Notes under the pieces: model-generated
Databases searched by the model: none
Told to the model about the DNA's origin: nothing
Seen by the model: only the letters and a program-made list of their open reading frames with translations
Translations under genes and position numbers: made by a program
Source of the DNA: Nephromyces sp. MM_2019
Lineage: Eukaryota > Apicomplexa > Aconoidasida > Nephromycida
Length of the DNA: 64,000 nucleotides
Direction: 5' to 3'
NCBI GenBank assembly: GCA_015657535.1
Contig: JADHZB010001612.1
Location: 56,953-120,952 of the forward strand
Shown: positions 11,228-22,581 of the stretch, one piece after another
Numbering within the stretch: the first letter of the stretch is position 1
Layout of the letters: each line of letters starts with the position of its first letter

Positions 11228-14200
11228 TCAATGGAGATTGTATTTTTGTTTTTGCTTATCGCATAACGTTACCTCCATCGCTCTCCCCGCATTTAATAAC
11301 CCTGAATTTATAATTTTTCCGTCGAGGCTGCTTAACTTGGTTGTACTTGACAGTATGAGATCCTTTATTTCCGTCGCAGTCAAAAAAGGATAGCTCCCAA
11401 GGAGCATGACTGCAACGCCTGAGTAATGCAAGAGCTATATTTAAAGTTTCAGCAGTCATTAAAGTAATTTTTAAACCCCCTAATTTATTAATGGGTGTAT
11501 TTACGCAGTATAAGAATGTTTAGTTGCTCATTGTTTGATAGGAAAAGTTGGTAAACTGCAGCTGAGTGCAGAGCAGCTAAAGTAAAAAAGGCCGTGCAGG
11601 GGATGGATAGTATAAATCAAAGAATAAAAAGCAAAACTTCGCGCACCGTACACAGTGGGCGGGAACTTTAATGCGCAAATGTTGGCTGTGCTTACAAGGA
11701 ATTTCGCGCATAGTGGCATGCGCATCGGTTTGGAGATTTTTAAAGAATGAGCTGCCGATTATTAAAATCCATAATGCTCAATGTCTCCTTTATTGCCTAG
11801 CTATAGATAATACACTACAGAAATCTGTGAAACTGTGTCTTTCTGGCGTATACGTACTATTTTGCTTGAGTTTACCTGCAACATGTGGTGTAGCAGTAGA
11901 TGTTCCTCCCTTGTAACCATAAAGATTACGCGGAAGGGTTGAAAGGATTTCACTTCCAGGAGCTGCTATATGCACGTTTTTATATCCATAATTCGAGGTT
12001 CTATCAAGCCTTCCGTCTTTTTTTATCGCAGCAACATTTATCATGTTTGGTAGATTGAAGTTCGGTGGAAAGTCATCAAAGCTGCAAGTAAAGTCATGTG
12101 TGTAGCGCTGTAAGTGCTATTTGGGTCTTTTCTTATATTTTTATTACTAGAGAAAATGTAGAGATATACAAATTGTAGCGGCATAGCTCATACAAGCACA
12201 AACACGGAAGTAAAGCACCCTATTCTTCTCATTGAATACTTTGAAAAGGTGCACGAACCTACTCAGGTACCCCTCAGCTATTTTATTATTATTTTTATTT
12301 TAATATGTGGCGATCAAACACTTTAATTTTGATTTCGCATGCCGTCAGTCTTACACCGTGTTATCCATCCCTTTATTATCCACTGCGCAAATAAAAAGCT
12401 GGCCACTTGTATTCGTTTTCTTTAACGCTGCATACAGCAAATTGCTCCAATGATTATATCCCCAAGAATTCGTGGATATTTTTGCTCCCATCATTATGCC
12501 GTAATCGATTGCCTTGACTACTTCAGATACTCGGTCCTGAAAGAGGATGGGCAGCAGCTTAGCATATTTTGCTACACCTGCCACTCCTACATCGTTATTC
12601 CGGTTGGCTATGACTACCCCAGCAGTGTGAGTCCCATGGCCATCCATGTCGATGACATCGGCATTGAGATCGTGAAAATTCCAACCATGCACATCGTCTA
12701 CATAACCGTTGTCTGTAAAAAGTACAGAAATTCTTCGCAGCTTTAGATATGGATAAAATGTTCTTGAAAACGGTGGATATGTGGTGAAAGCTGCAGGCGG
12801 GGTCCCACATAGATGACCTCGTAGTATAGCACTAACGGGAGGTGGTGCCGCAATCAAGTCTACTTTTAGGCCTATGGCATAACTGCTTCAAAGCCCACAA
12901 AAATTGCTTTTCTTTAACCAGCACGGCGTTTGCCCATTATAAAAATTGCTGCTACGTGCTTTACTATCAAACATACTGGCACCACAAAACCTGCGGATCT
13001 TTATCTTCAATGGAACAAGTAAGGATTCTTAAATTCTTTTGTAGACTACGTGAAACGACACCTCTTCGTTTGGGGACTTATCACATATTCAAATCGTAAG
13101 TTACGTGTTCAATAATTTTATGGTCCTAATTTCTACAAAGTTTACTGTCATCATCGATGTTGTTTCCGGGGATTTCTTCCTCATTGGTATAAATTTGAGG
13201 GTGCAGGTCTTCATGCGCCACCCAGACTCCCGTGTCAACATGAGCAATTAAGATTTCCTCAACATTTCTCAGCTCGGGTTTGTTCTTGGTCTGTTTACTC
13301 CGAATAGTTGCTTCAATTTCCCATGCTCTAAGTGCTTTAATATCAGCTATTGGAAGCTGATTATTTTTTAGCCCCCATTGACTGTCGAACAGCGGATCCT
13401 GGGCGTAATGATTCGTTTGTTGCGTATCCCCTAATGGTGCGCTAACTAAAAAATTTGGCAAGATGCTTTGCTGAAAACCTATAAAAGGGAAAATTGAGCC
13501 TAAGGATGGCAGTAAAGAAGTGAAGAAGCGCTTAAACGAAAAACGATTATTCTCATGTAGAATAGGGTCTTCGACTGCCGCAATTTTCCTAAAAGGTGCT
13601 GCTAGCTTTGAGATATATTCTGAAAACTTGAAAGGCGTCTCTCCTGGCTGCAACCCAAAAAAGAGATTCTTTGAATTCTCTGTGTTAGAAACTGGCTTTA
13701 TAGCAGTGTCACTCATTTGCGAGAAAGTTGGAAATAAAATATTAAATGGTTCCCTGATGTTCGTGGGTGTGATTTCGTTCTCTATATCTTTGAAAATACG
13801 AGAAGTGAAACTGGAAATGTTTTGTTCTTCCCCAAAATTTACCGCATCCTTGTGCGGTGGCCGAGGAAGATCAGCGCGAACGGCTAATACAGAGTTATCT
13901 GTTGGGGAGCTTTCTTGCTCTTTGCTGAGCTTATCGTGTAGATAAGATGCCTTTAGATCATTTTTTTGCGCCAAGAAGTCTCTGTTGTTCCTTACAGCGT
14001 CAGAATCATGCAAGTTTGAAGGGGCAGCTTGTGTTTTTATGTGAGAGCGTCTAATTCCCGGGTCCACTATTTCAGTTATGTTGTCGCCGCTGCTTTGAAC
14101 ACTACGACTTACATGTTTTACCTCACTGTCTACTTCCATTATGGAAATATGAGGGTTTTCATTCCACAGGCTTTTTAAAAAAGTTTCTATCTCATTTATT

Positions 14201-15042
14201 GAAGTATCATCTTTAAAATCGATGACGGCCATATTTAGCATTGGGAGAATGCTGATAGCCTTGACAAATTTTTTTTCCTCAAGTCCCTCTAAATTAAGCA
14301 TAGCCTTCAATTTTTCGGTATTCTTGAGAGATTCTGTTCGTTGGTTGCTTGTCCGTTCCTTATGAAAGACAGTTTGATTACCTGAAAGCAGAATTTTTTT
14401 TGCGTGATCCTCCGTGGTATTAGCTATGCGAAGTGATGTGGATTTCAGTTCAGTCTTCCCACCTGCTTGAGATATTTCATTTGGAGGTTTCGACTCTCTA
14501 GTTTGAACCTCGTCAGTATTCCGCATATCACTTTTCGGTAATGCTAATCCCTCCTCTGCCTGCTCCCTTCCGAATTCTTCGTGTTGCGTTGATTTTAGTA
14601 TTGAAAAAGAGTTGTTTCGAAGAGGACTGGTTTTTGGTGATACTCCATCCTCTATGTCCTGGGTAGGTGCTGCTTGGTCTCCGTCTAGTTCGACGATAAT
14701 ACTTGCTTCCCCGAACATAAAGTTCCTTCGAGAGACGATTGCCTCCGCCATTTTTTGCATTATATCTTCCTCATGACTTTTCAGTTTTTCGCGGACACTG
14801 CTGTGTGTCTTAGCTTCCGTGGGTTCCTGATAAGTTTCCATCAGTTTTTCTGTGCTTTCAACGCTCCGTATCAACCCAAATGGAAAATTTCTTTCATGAG
14901 ATGAGTTTCCAGAATTTAGGGTGTTTAAGCCACGCTTATATTCTGGCACCTCGGAATCTGCTGCTGCGGGATTCAGCCCGTTTGAAAGCGACATAGAGAC
15001 CCCCATGATGAATATTACAAGCAAACCTTTAAAGTATTCCAT
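11228..15042 (-). CDS. Subtilisin-like serine protease, secreted, 4 exons
   Basis: Exons (minus strand): 13146-15042, 12355-12712, 11876-12081 and 11228-11418. The joins are in phase and give 883 residues. The ATG at 15042 is preferred over the upstream ATG at 15153 because it starts directly with a signal peptide (MEYFKGLLVIFIMGVSM). Residues about 30-570 form a long charged pro-region. An inhibitor-like prodomain is likely at 240-311 (around ILPMLNMAVIDF). The S8 domain starts near DPLFDSQWGLK. The catalytic Asp603 is in HVDTG, His658 in DGHGTH and Ser813 in GGTSTATPHVAG. The oxyanion Asn is probably N745, in AVDNKG instead of the usual AAGN. The signature NNIDDDNNGYVDDVHGWNF is formed across intron 1 and is typical of apicomplexan subtilisins, which mature surface or organelle proteins during egress and invasion. 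The exact role here is inference. The C-terminus is uncertain: a good donor (GAG/GTAACG) just before the stop could add another exon. Confidence 0.93.
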
Positions 15043-17844
15043 TTGAAATAGCAAATGTTTCCAGCGGATTAATTTTGTTCTTATGATAAAATGGGTTGAA
15101 TATGTCCCCACATAGCAGCTTAATTCTGAAAACCGCAAGGATATCCACACCAAGGTGGAAACTCAAGATGAGTTCTATTGCTTAGGCGTAGATGTATTAA
15201 TGAGCTACAGTAGATCCCTTCATCTAGAAAGCTGGTTAGTCTCGCTTGGTAGAATACGGATTATTTCTCCCTAAGCACCACAAGTTTAGTAGCATTAATC
15301 CAATGACCAGACAACTTATGAGCGAAAATAGGCTGGCTCAACGCGCCAAGGGTGTACAAGTTGTAGAAAAAGCGGGCTTGTTTCAATCTAGCTTATCTGT
15401 CTGTAGGAGCTACAAGATTATACAATAAACCTAAAAATGAATGCGAAAACAAGCCTTTTTTTTTTCGATATCCTACAAACTATTTTTAGTCAGCACTTGA
15501 ACTTAGCCTACGGAGGATGAACTTCGAGATCAGTAGTCGGGTGTTCTGTCCATAGGTTCAGTTGTCCTTGTTTTACCTGTTTAGGCCAGTTTAGCATCAG
15601 AACAGGTTTTTATCCCGCACTGTCACCACAGGTTGTGCTGATGTACGTTTCATGGTACGTATGATTTAGCCCACCGGCTTACATGTGGAGATGTACGTTC
15701 GGAAAGCTAGGCTAAAAATATGCTATCTGGAAATAGAGCGATATGCCGTGACTTTGAAACAGAATCATAAGGTTTCCTGTCAAATTTTGATGCTACCATC
15801 GAAATTTTTAATACCCAAGAGAAGTTGAGCGCCAAGAGCTAAGTTACACTGCGGGACATCTTACTTACCCGAGTACAGGGTATCACGTTAAACAAGTGCA
15901 CGTATAGCTTGAGAAACTTGGACTGTAGCTCGTGCGACCAATACTCGGGCTGCTTACTACCTCAGTTAAAGGGGCCCGCTATATCCAAGTGGGCTACTGC
16001 TTAATTATCTAGTTGTGGGGGCCCTCGCTACCCACTGGCCGCGGAGTCCACTAAAATTAGCTTAATCGGCTGGGTATGGCGTAATTCATGTGACGTACAA
16101 AGCTGGTGGGCGGCTCTAACAAAAGGTATAGGATATGCATTTTGAACCACTCAATCTCCTCAAAGTTTAATAGCTGTAGCGCAAAATAACCCCTTTTAAA
16201 AGCATATGCATATTTTACATCAAAGCCGCTAGTTTCCTGCATCGTGCGATTAGAAGTTTGACAGTTGTCTTTCTAAACTGCAAAGCTGAGCCACTGCATA
16301 CCTAGCTTCGTTCCACAAAGAGTATACAAATTCGGAGAGGTTATCAGAGACATGGCGAACAACTGCGAAGGCAACAGGTGGACCTTACGTTGGAATTTAG
16401 TGCAATAAGTTGAGTTTGCAGATGGAGCTGCTCGAATTAATGTCGATACGGCACACGTTTTCCCCAGTGAAGTAAGATGGTGAAATAATTATGTCAATTG
16501 CTTTAGCGTCTTCCAGTATTAGCGAAATGTATTAACTAGCTTCAAGTGTTTATCGTGCTAGCACGCTGATTACAGCCTAAATTGAGCTGTATGATTAGCG
16601 CGAAATTCATAGCAAAAGCAGCGTCACTGCCATCACTTTTATACACCAAGATTGGAGTAATTCCGTCACACAACAAGTAATTTAATTACCTTGAAGAGTT
16701 AAACCGCTAATTTCGCCTCTCCGAACAAGCATAGGCAGCATAACTTCAGTAGGCTACTCACTAAAGTATGTCGAAGACTTACGTGAACATATAACAGCAC
16801 AAGTTACTGGAAGTATCGAAATCACTCTAAAATCGAATGTACTACAAATGAAAAAATATTATATCGTGCCCTGCATTTTGGTAGTGAGTACCTCTCATGA
16901 GTAGTGAAATGGTTGCTTTAATAAGTTTACTGCTTTGATCTCAAAGTTTACCAGCAGCTTACAGCATTTCAGTTTGAACGATAAAAGTCTCTAAAACCAA
17001 AAAACTCTGATTGGTACTACTCCCTATATTTCCAATTTTTTGACTCAAATCTATACACCACTCTTATTTAATCGTTTGGAGCAGAAATTCACCCTGATAA
17101 TGAATCCTTTAATTTGATAAGACTTTGGAATTAGTTTCTTCTTTTATGATATGAATTTAGGAGACCACTTGCTGTTTTGCAGAACTAAGTCTGTACAAGT
17201 ACAAAAATGAAGCAAGCAAGACTTTGTTCCGAGATTTTGCTTTACATCAGCCGCAAAATTGTTTTTACAGAATAGCTTATCCTAGAACTGAATTCAAAAA
17301 TGATAGCACATTCAAAAAATGTCCACTATTACGACATTGAGCTAAGGACCTCATTACCCTAACAAGGATGAAATACAAACAATGCATGCTCACATCTGTA
17401 AAAGCCCAATTTTCACCGGACAGTTAAACCATACTTCATTCTAAATTTTTTTTGTTTCTAGTTGTTATGAGATGGTAGAACTTAAAAATTTGACGTCGCG
17501 GAGCTGCCGCCATAATCATAAAGCTATAAAACTCCTAAACCAGTATATCTGCGAACCGAACTTGATACACGTTTAAAAGAATATGTGATGATTTGCAAAA
17601 TTAGCAGGCCTTTTAAAAGGCCAAAATACGCTTCAAAATAGAGCTCAGTATCCCAGTTCTACATACTAAAAACTATGACTATGTTCTTGTTCGAACTCCC
17701 ATTCGAAATAATTTGATGCAAAAAAGAAGTGAAGCAAAACGAAGATATAAAAATTGCATTTTAATGACGGCCTCCAATTAGGACGCTACCTATACAGCTT
17801 GAAAAATACCGGTATTTTTAGCTCATGAACGGCCTCTTACATGC
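15043..17844. other. Intergenic, no supported gene
   Basis: This lies between the start of the protease gene and the 3' end of the FTS-like gene, both on the minus strand. Open frames are short (15246-15428 plus, 16057-16242 minus) and unrecognisable. It must contain the protease promoter and the FTS-like 3' untranslated region. A 16-bp palindrome sits at 17607-17622, about 220 bp past the FTS-like stop codon. Confidence 0.5.
17607..17622. repeat. 16-bp perfect palindrome, GGCCTTTTAAAAGGCC
   Basis: A self-complementary 16-mer lies downstream of the FTS-like stop codon at 17845. In RNA the arms could pair only between molecules or with a very tight turn, so a DNA-level role or chance is more likely than a terminator hairpin. 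Confidence 0.45.
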
Positions 17845-20800
17845 TTAAGGGTTTTTCGCGATAGCGAGAGGCAACCAATTATCAAAAAACCTGCAAGCAT
17901 AGTTCCAACGAATTATTACATAGAACGAATGTTAATGGTATACGAAGGCTGATGAAGGAGCTTCATATTGAAAAACTTACCAAGATTCAAATATTTCGGC
18001 ATGATTTAGGTAGCTTCCCTCCTTGGAAATAGATTTTAGCTTTTCAACGAGTTCATCAACATCTTTACTTGGTTCGCCAGCCTAAAAAATTGACAGCCTA
18101 CAAATATGGAATAAGCTCATGCCCACGCAGCTCGTAAAAGAAATGATATTTTTAGGCCAAGGTTAAATTTCTGCTGTCCTAATTAAGGTGATTAGATATC
18201 TTATGTGTGCCTCTATTTATATCGATAATTTTACAAAGTTTGAATACATATAAGCAATACATTCCAGATAAAAGTAAGTCAACTCAAGTTAAATTAAGTA
18301 GAATTACTCACCTTTAGAGAAAAATCTGGCGGAAGCTCAGCAATGCAGCTTTTTGAGGCCTGAAAAAAAAACCACAAAATAATCATTGGAGCCTAATGCC
18401 TGTCAAGCTTGCAAATAACTTAATTCACAATACAGTGAATAACTAGGTAGTATATGCAAAAACGACAGGTCAAAGTGGACACAACAAATTCTGGAAGCGG
18501 CAAAAAATATGCTTTATAGCTTACTTGCACACACTTTGCTACTTCTTGCAGAAGGTTTTTTTTTTGTTTCCTGTACCTGTGAAAACAAGATATGTACAGT
18601 CGCCTGCAAATCTTTTAAAACTGGGTTTACCTGGAATATACCAAATAATACTCTGAAGGCGAAGTTATTTGCATTCTTAAAAATCTAGCTTTTTGATCGC
18701 TATTTCCGGATTGAAAATTCAAACTGAAAAGTAAATTGCTAACATTGTTAAAGCTCTCAAGTTAAAAGCGGATTCGCCATCTTTATAGCCTGCGATATAC
18801 TCCTCCACGTAAAAGATTCTTTTTGCATATAATAGCAGCAATGGTATAGAATCATCAATAGTCCAAACAGGAAAGCACGGCTATACGCAAGAAAGTAGGA
18901 ATCATAAAAACGCAAAAATGTAGCGTGATGAATACTCTGTAACTTCAAATTGACTTTCTTCCAATTCAGAGCAAGTTTTACGTCATCATAAGCGTATTTC
19001 ATGAAAAAAATTCATCGCAAAAAATTTGACATTTTTCCAGCTATTTTATCAGCAATGTAATATTATATATAAAATACTCCTTTTTACATTTAGAATTACA
19101 TAGAAGCTTGCTAATAGTATAGCAGAATGCAAAAAAGTATTTTTCTGGCTTCCTTTATTTTCTCTAAAACCTTTTCCATATAACAATCAAGGATATTTTA
19201 AAAAAGTTCACCTCATGTTGGTAATGCTTGTTTTTGGATATGATTTTAAAGATATAATAAAGAGTAAAAAATCTATTCATCAGCTAATTGATAGTGCTCT
19301 CATATTTTAGCAGAACGTTCTATTGTAAAAGCGTATGTAGTAAAAAAGCAAGCAAAGCATAGAAATTTACCCTCAAGTTAAGAATTCCAGTATCTTCATC
19401 TACAAGCGGGTGAAAAACTGGAGTTAAAAATGTGAAGACTGGCTCTTTTTTTGGATAGTCTTCGCTTAGAAGAATTTTGAACGAAAAACTTCCTCCCTTG
19501 TAAAGGCCATGCCGAATAAAGATAATTCCATGCCATTCTGTAAATTCAGTGCAATATTTGGTCATATAAATAACTTAAAATCCTCTATTCCAGTATATAA
19601 AGCGCTCACGAAAAGGCTAAACTATGGCAAAAAAAAACAAAAAAACTTAAAGAAATAATAAAAGTGCTTTTATATTTATACTACAAAGCATAATAACTAC
19701 ACAAAAAAAAGCTTGAAACGAGTTTTAGTTTACTATTTGTACGATATGCAAAGAAACTCGTCTTCCAGCACTCATAGATATTTGCAAATGCGGTTCGTTC
19801 TCACCGTTAAAACTAGTGTAAGAAGGCATACAATATACTCCAGAAGGCGCGTACTGCTGCACATAAGTGCTGAAAAAAGTAAAAGCTGTTAATGGATTTT
19901 ATAAATAATATCACGCTGAAGAGCACATAAAAAGGATCTTATAAAAAACAGCTTGATAATTAAATAGTAGATTAGCAACAAAGGAGGAATGTTCAAGGTT
20001 TTCCAAGGCAATAGAAATAAAACGCAGGCTGCACACGAGCGACTGAAAATTTTCGCACGAGATGCATCTTTACTCGCCCAAAGATGCAGGTAATATATTG
20101 TAATACCTAATTCGTTAAATTCAAAGGGAAAAAAAGTTTCAAAGAAGTTGAATACAACCTGAAATTGTGTGACACGCGCTCCTTTCAAAAAACCGTAAAA
20201 ATTTTACTTTTACTACATCCATAAGGAAGATCTAATTTTACAAGTATTCTGAAAACTTAGGGAAGGTATTCGAGCAATGTAGCTATTCGAGAGTGTACTT
20301 TAACCTCTACGCATCTGCACTTGAAAGCAGCACGTTTTTTTGATAATTAAGATTTTCAATGTCACATTTAATGGGGAAATAAAAAAATTCTTGCTAAAAG
20401 CGTGCATTCTGGGATAGGTTAGGCAGAAAAAATTCAGGCTTTTTGCAAGCCGAACCCATCAGTAATATTCAAAAAAAAGAAATAAATCATTTCTATGTAA
20501 GCAGCCTGTTGCAGAATACGTTTTCAATGAAAAGGAGCAAGCTTACTACTCAATCATAGTATTATATGCGGGTGAGCTCTGCTTAATGAGAGCCACATCA
20601 TCTTTGACAATTGAATCTGATGTGGGAGCGCCATTGCTCAAGATCCTCGCTGGAATTGGAAAAACAGAGTTATGCAGCTGTCTGAAATCAGCATTCGCCG
20701 GATTGGATAAGGGCATCATATTCGAGCTCACTAGCAACTTACTAGCTGCAGAGTAGCCTAAAATTAGTAAAACTTGATAATTGTTTCAAATAAATTACTC

Positions 20801-20878
20801 ACCCATGGGGTCTACACGGTATAGCTTCAAAGCAGTAGCCCGCGTAAGACATGCGTTTGCAAGAGGACAATTATACAT
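17845..20878 (-). CDS. AKTIP/FTS-like inactive E2 (UEV) protein, 10 exons
   Basis: Exons (minus strand): 20803-20878, 20547-20757, 19805-19869, 19371-19537, 18744-18880, 18631-18723, 18525-18576, 18312-18359, 17981-18081 and 17845-17890. All phases agree, giving 331 residues. Residues 1-90 are variable. The E2-like fold runs from about 92 to 270: YAPSGVYCMPSYTSFNEWHG, then IFIRHGLYKGGSFSF, YP..EP, TPVFHPLVDEDTGILNLR, CFPVW and YAKRIFYVEEY. At the place of the catalytic Cys (three residues after Gly168) there is Asn171, so it cannot carry ubiquitin. Human AKTIP/FTS lacks the Cys too and joins Hook and FHIP proteins as a dynein cargo adaptor. That role here is inference. The start is the first ATG after an in-frame stop; an in-frame ATG at codon 25 (MGYSAASK) is an alternative. 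The join between exons 5 and 6 implies a 20-nt intron and is the weakest part of the model. Confidence 0.85.
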
Positions 20879-22581
20879 TTTTGTTATGATGCATCGAATA
20901 TTCGAGGGAATAAAAAATTGTTTAAGAGGCTATAATAATATAGCCCAGTAGGTAAGTCGTAAGACGGTGACGAGCACTTAAAAAAAAGATATGCCTTCAG
21001 AACATTTTTTCGAGGGCTTATAAGTAAACGGGTATAGTTAGCACCCGCTAGTAGATACAAAAAAAAGTCCCTCTGAAGGGTTTACACTCGTGAGACCAGT
21101 GAAACTGACAACTGAACTTCAAAAGCTTCATGCAAAAAAAAGGCCATATTGAATGAGCAGCAGAAGATAGTACAAAATATCCTACAATATTTAAAAAAGT
21201 TATGCAAACGTTATGGGTCTTATCGACGCTGGAATTGAGTCAATTTAACACAAAAAATAAAACAAGAAAACTAAAATAAACCGTGCAAGCAATGCACACA
21301 GCTTTTACCCTTAGAAATAAGTATCTTGCGAGACTCAATAAATTTGAGAAAAATTTTGAAGAATTGTTGTAAGTCTGTTTTACTCCTAAAACTCAGGCCT
21401 GAATGCTGTGCTGGAGAACTGTGTCGCTTACAAATGATATTACTTGATCAGTTAAAAAAATTCGGATGAAATTCATAATCGAAGGAAAACTATATGCGTT
21501 TACCAACTTGATATAGACTCTCGTTTTGTTGACATCTCGAATTCAGAAATGTGGAAATTTAAAAGTTTCGTCTCAAGAGAAGTGAAGATTCTTCCGACGT
21601 GGTGGCCACTGGAAAAATATTGGAATTTTCAGATAGCTGAAGTCGCGCTGGATATAGGGAAATCAGGCTGAAGCATGAAGCTGTAGCTCGAGCATAAGGC
21701 ACGTAAAATACGCACAAATATCTTACTCATCTACATTTTAGATAGAATTTTTTCAAAGGCTTAGAAGACTGCTCAATGTTACGAAGCGGGTAAAGACCTG
21801 AGTTTTACGCGATTAGAGGTGCGCTTAGCCAAGCATTTGTTGTATTGGCAGGGGCTGCCGCGTACCAAGTACGTGCTCGGCCCAGCTACATAATCGGTTT
21901 TAGCGCAGGGGCACACACACAGCGCATCTGCCTCACCTTTGCCTACCACTACGTCGAGCAGCATCGGTTTCTACAGGGGGAAATCACCAGAGGCTTTCTT
22001 ACTGGGGCCACTACTGCTTGCGGCTTAATGACGAAGGATTTTTAGCGATTCAAGCCTGCCAAAGCTCTTTTTACCTGCGTGCCACAAGTAGTTTTAGTGA
22101 CTTGCTTTTGCTTAGTATGGTATGCAGTTTTATGGCAAATACGAAGTTAGCCGGTTAAATATAACACATGACCTGCTTGTAAGTTATGAATTCATTGGCT
22201 GATGCTGTGGCCACGCAAAGCAGGGCGGTCTCTACTTGTTTTATAGGTTTATAAGCCTCACAGTTGCTGAAGTTTTCCAATAATTATTATAGTTTTTCAG
22301 GAAGTGCATGCTACTTGCTGGCGTGGAAGGGCTCCATCGAGTGTTTCTCTAGCGTGAATTTGACCGCAGGCATCATTGTTTTGGAAAATTTTGATGTTGC
22401 ACTATTGCTTCACCTATTGACTGACGCATAAGGCTGCATTTGCTAAGTAACACGTGATTGTTCAGGTTGTCCATCATTCGTCCCTCTTTCATCATTACGG
22501 AAGCAACAAATATTAAACGAGCATAAACATTGATTTCTTGACGTGGCGCTACGCTATTAAGCTTACTTACCGTTTGTCAAG
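20879..22581. promoter_or_regulatory. Divergent intergenic region, FTS-like and adenosine kinase
   Basis: The FTS-like gene is read leftward from 20878 and adenosine kinase rightward from 22582, so both promoters must lie in this 1.7 kb. No TATA box or known motif stands out. Short open frames at 21779-21964 and 21845-22045 overlap each other on opposite strands, in a locally less AT-rich patch, and have no recognisable product. Confidence 0.4.

Noticed and set aside
17685..17703. GTTCGAACTCC, resembling a tRNA B box
   Set aside because: The flanks do not form a T stem or an acceptor stem and there is no A box upstream.
18757..19002. 81-residue minus-strand frame overlapping the FTS-like gene
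   Set aside because: The same bases read in another frame give CFPVW, YAKRIFYVEEY and ESAFNL, which match the E2-like family and join in phase. The long frame is a shadow.
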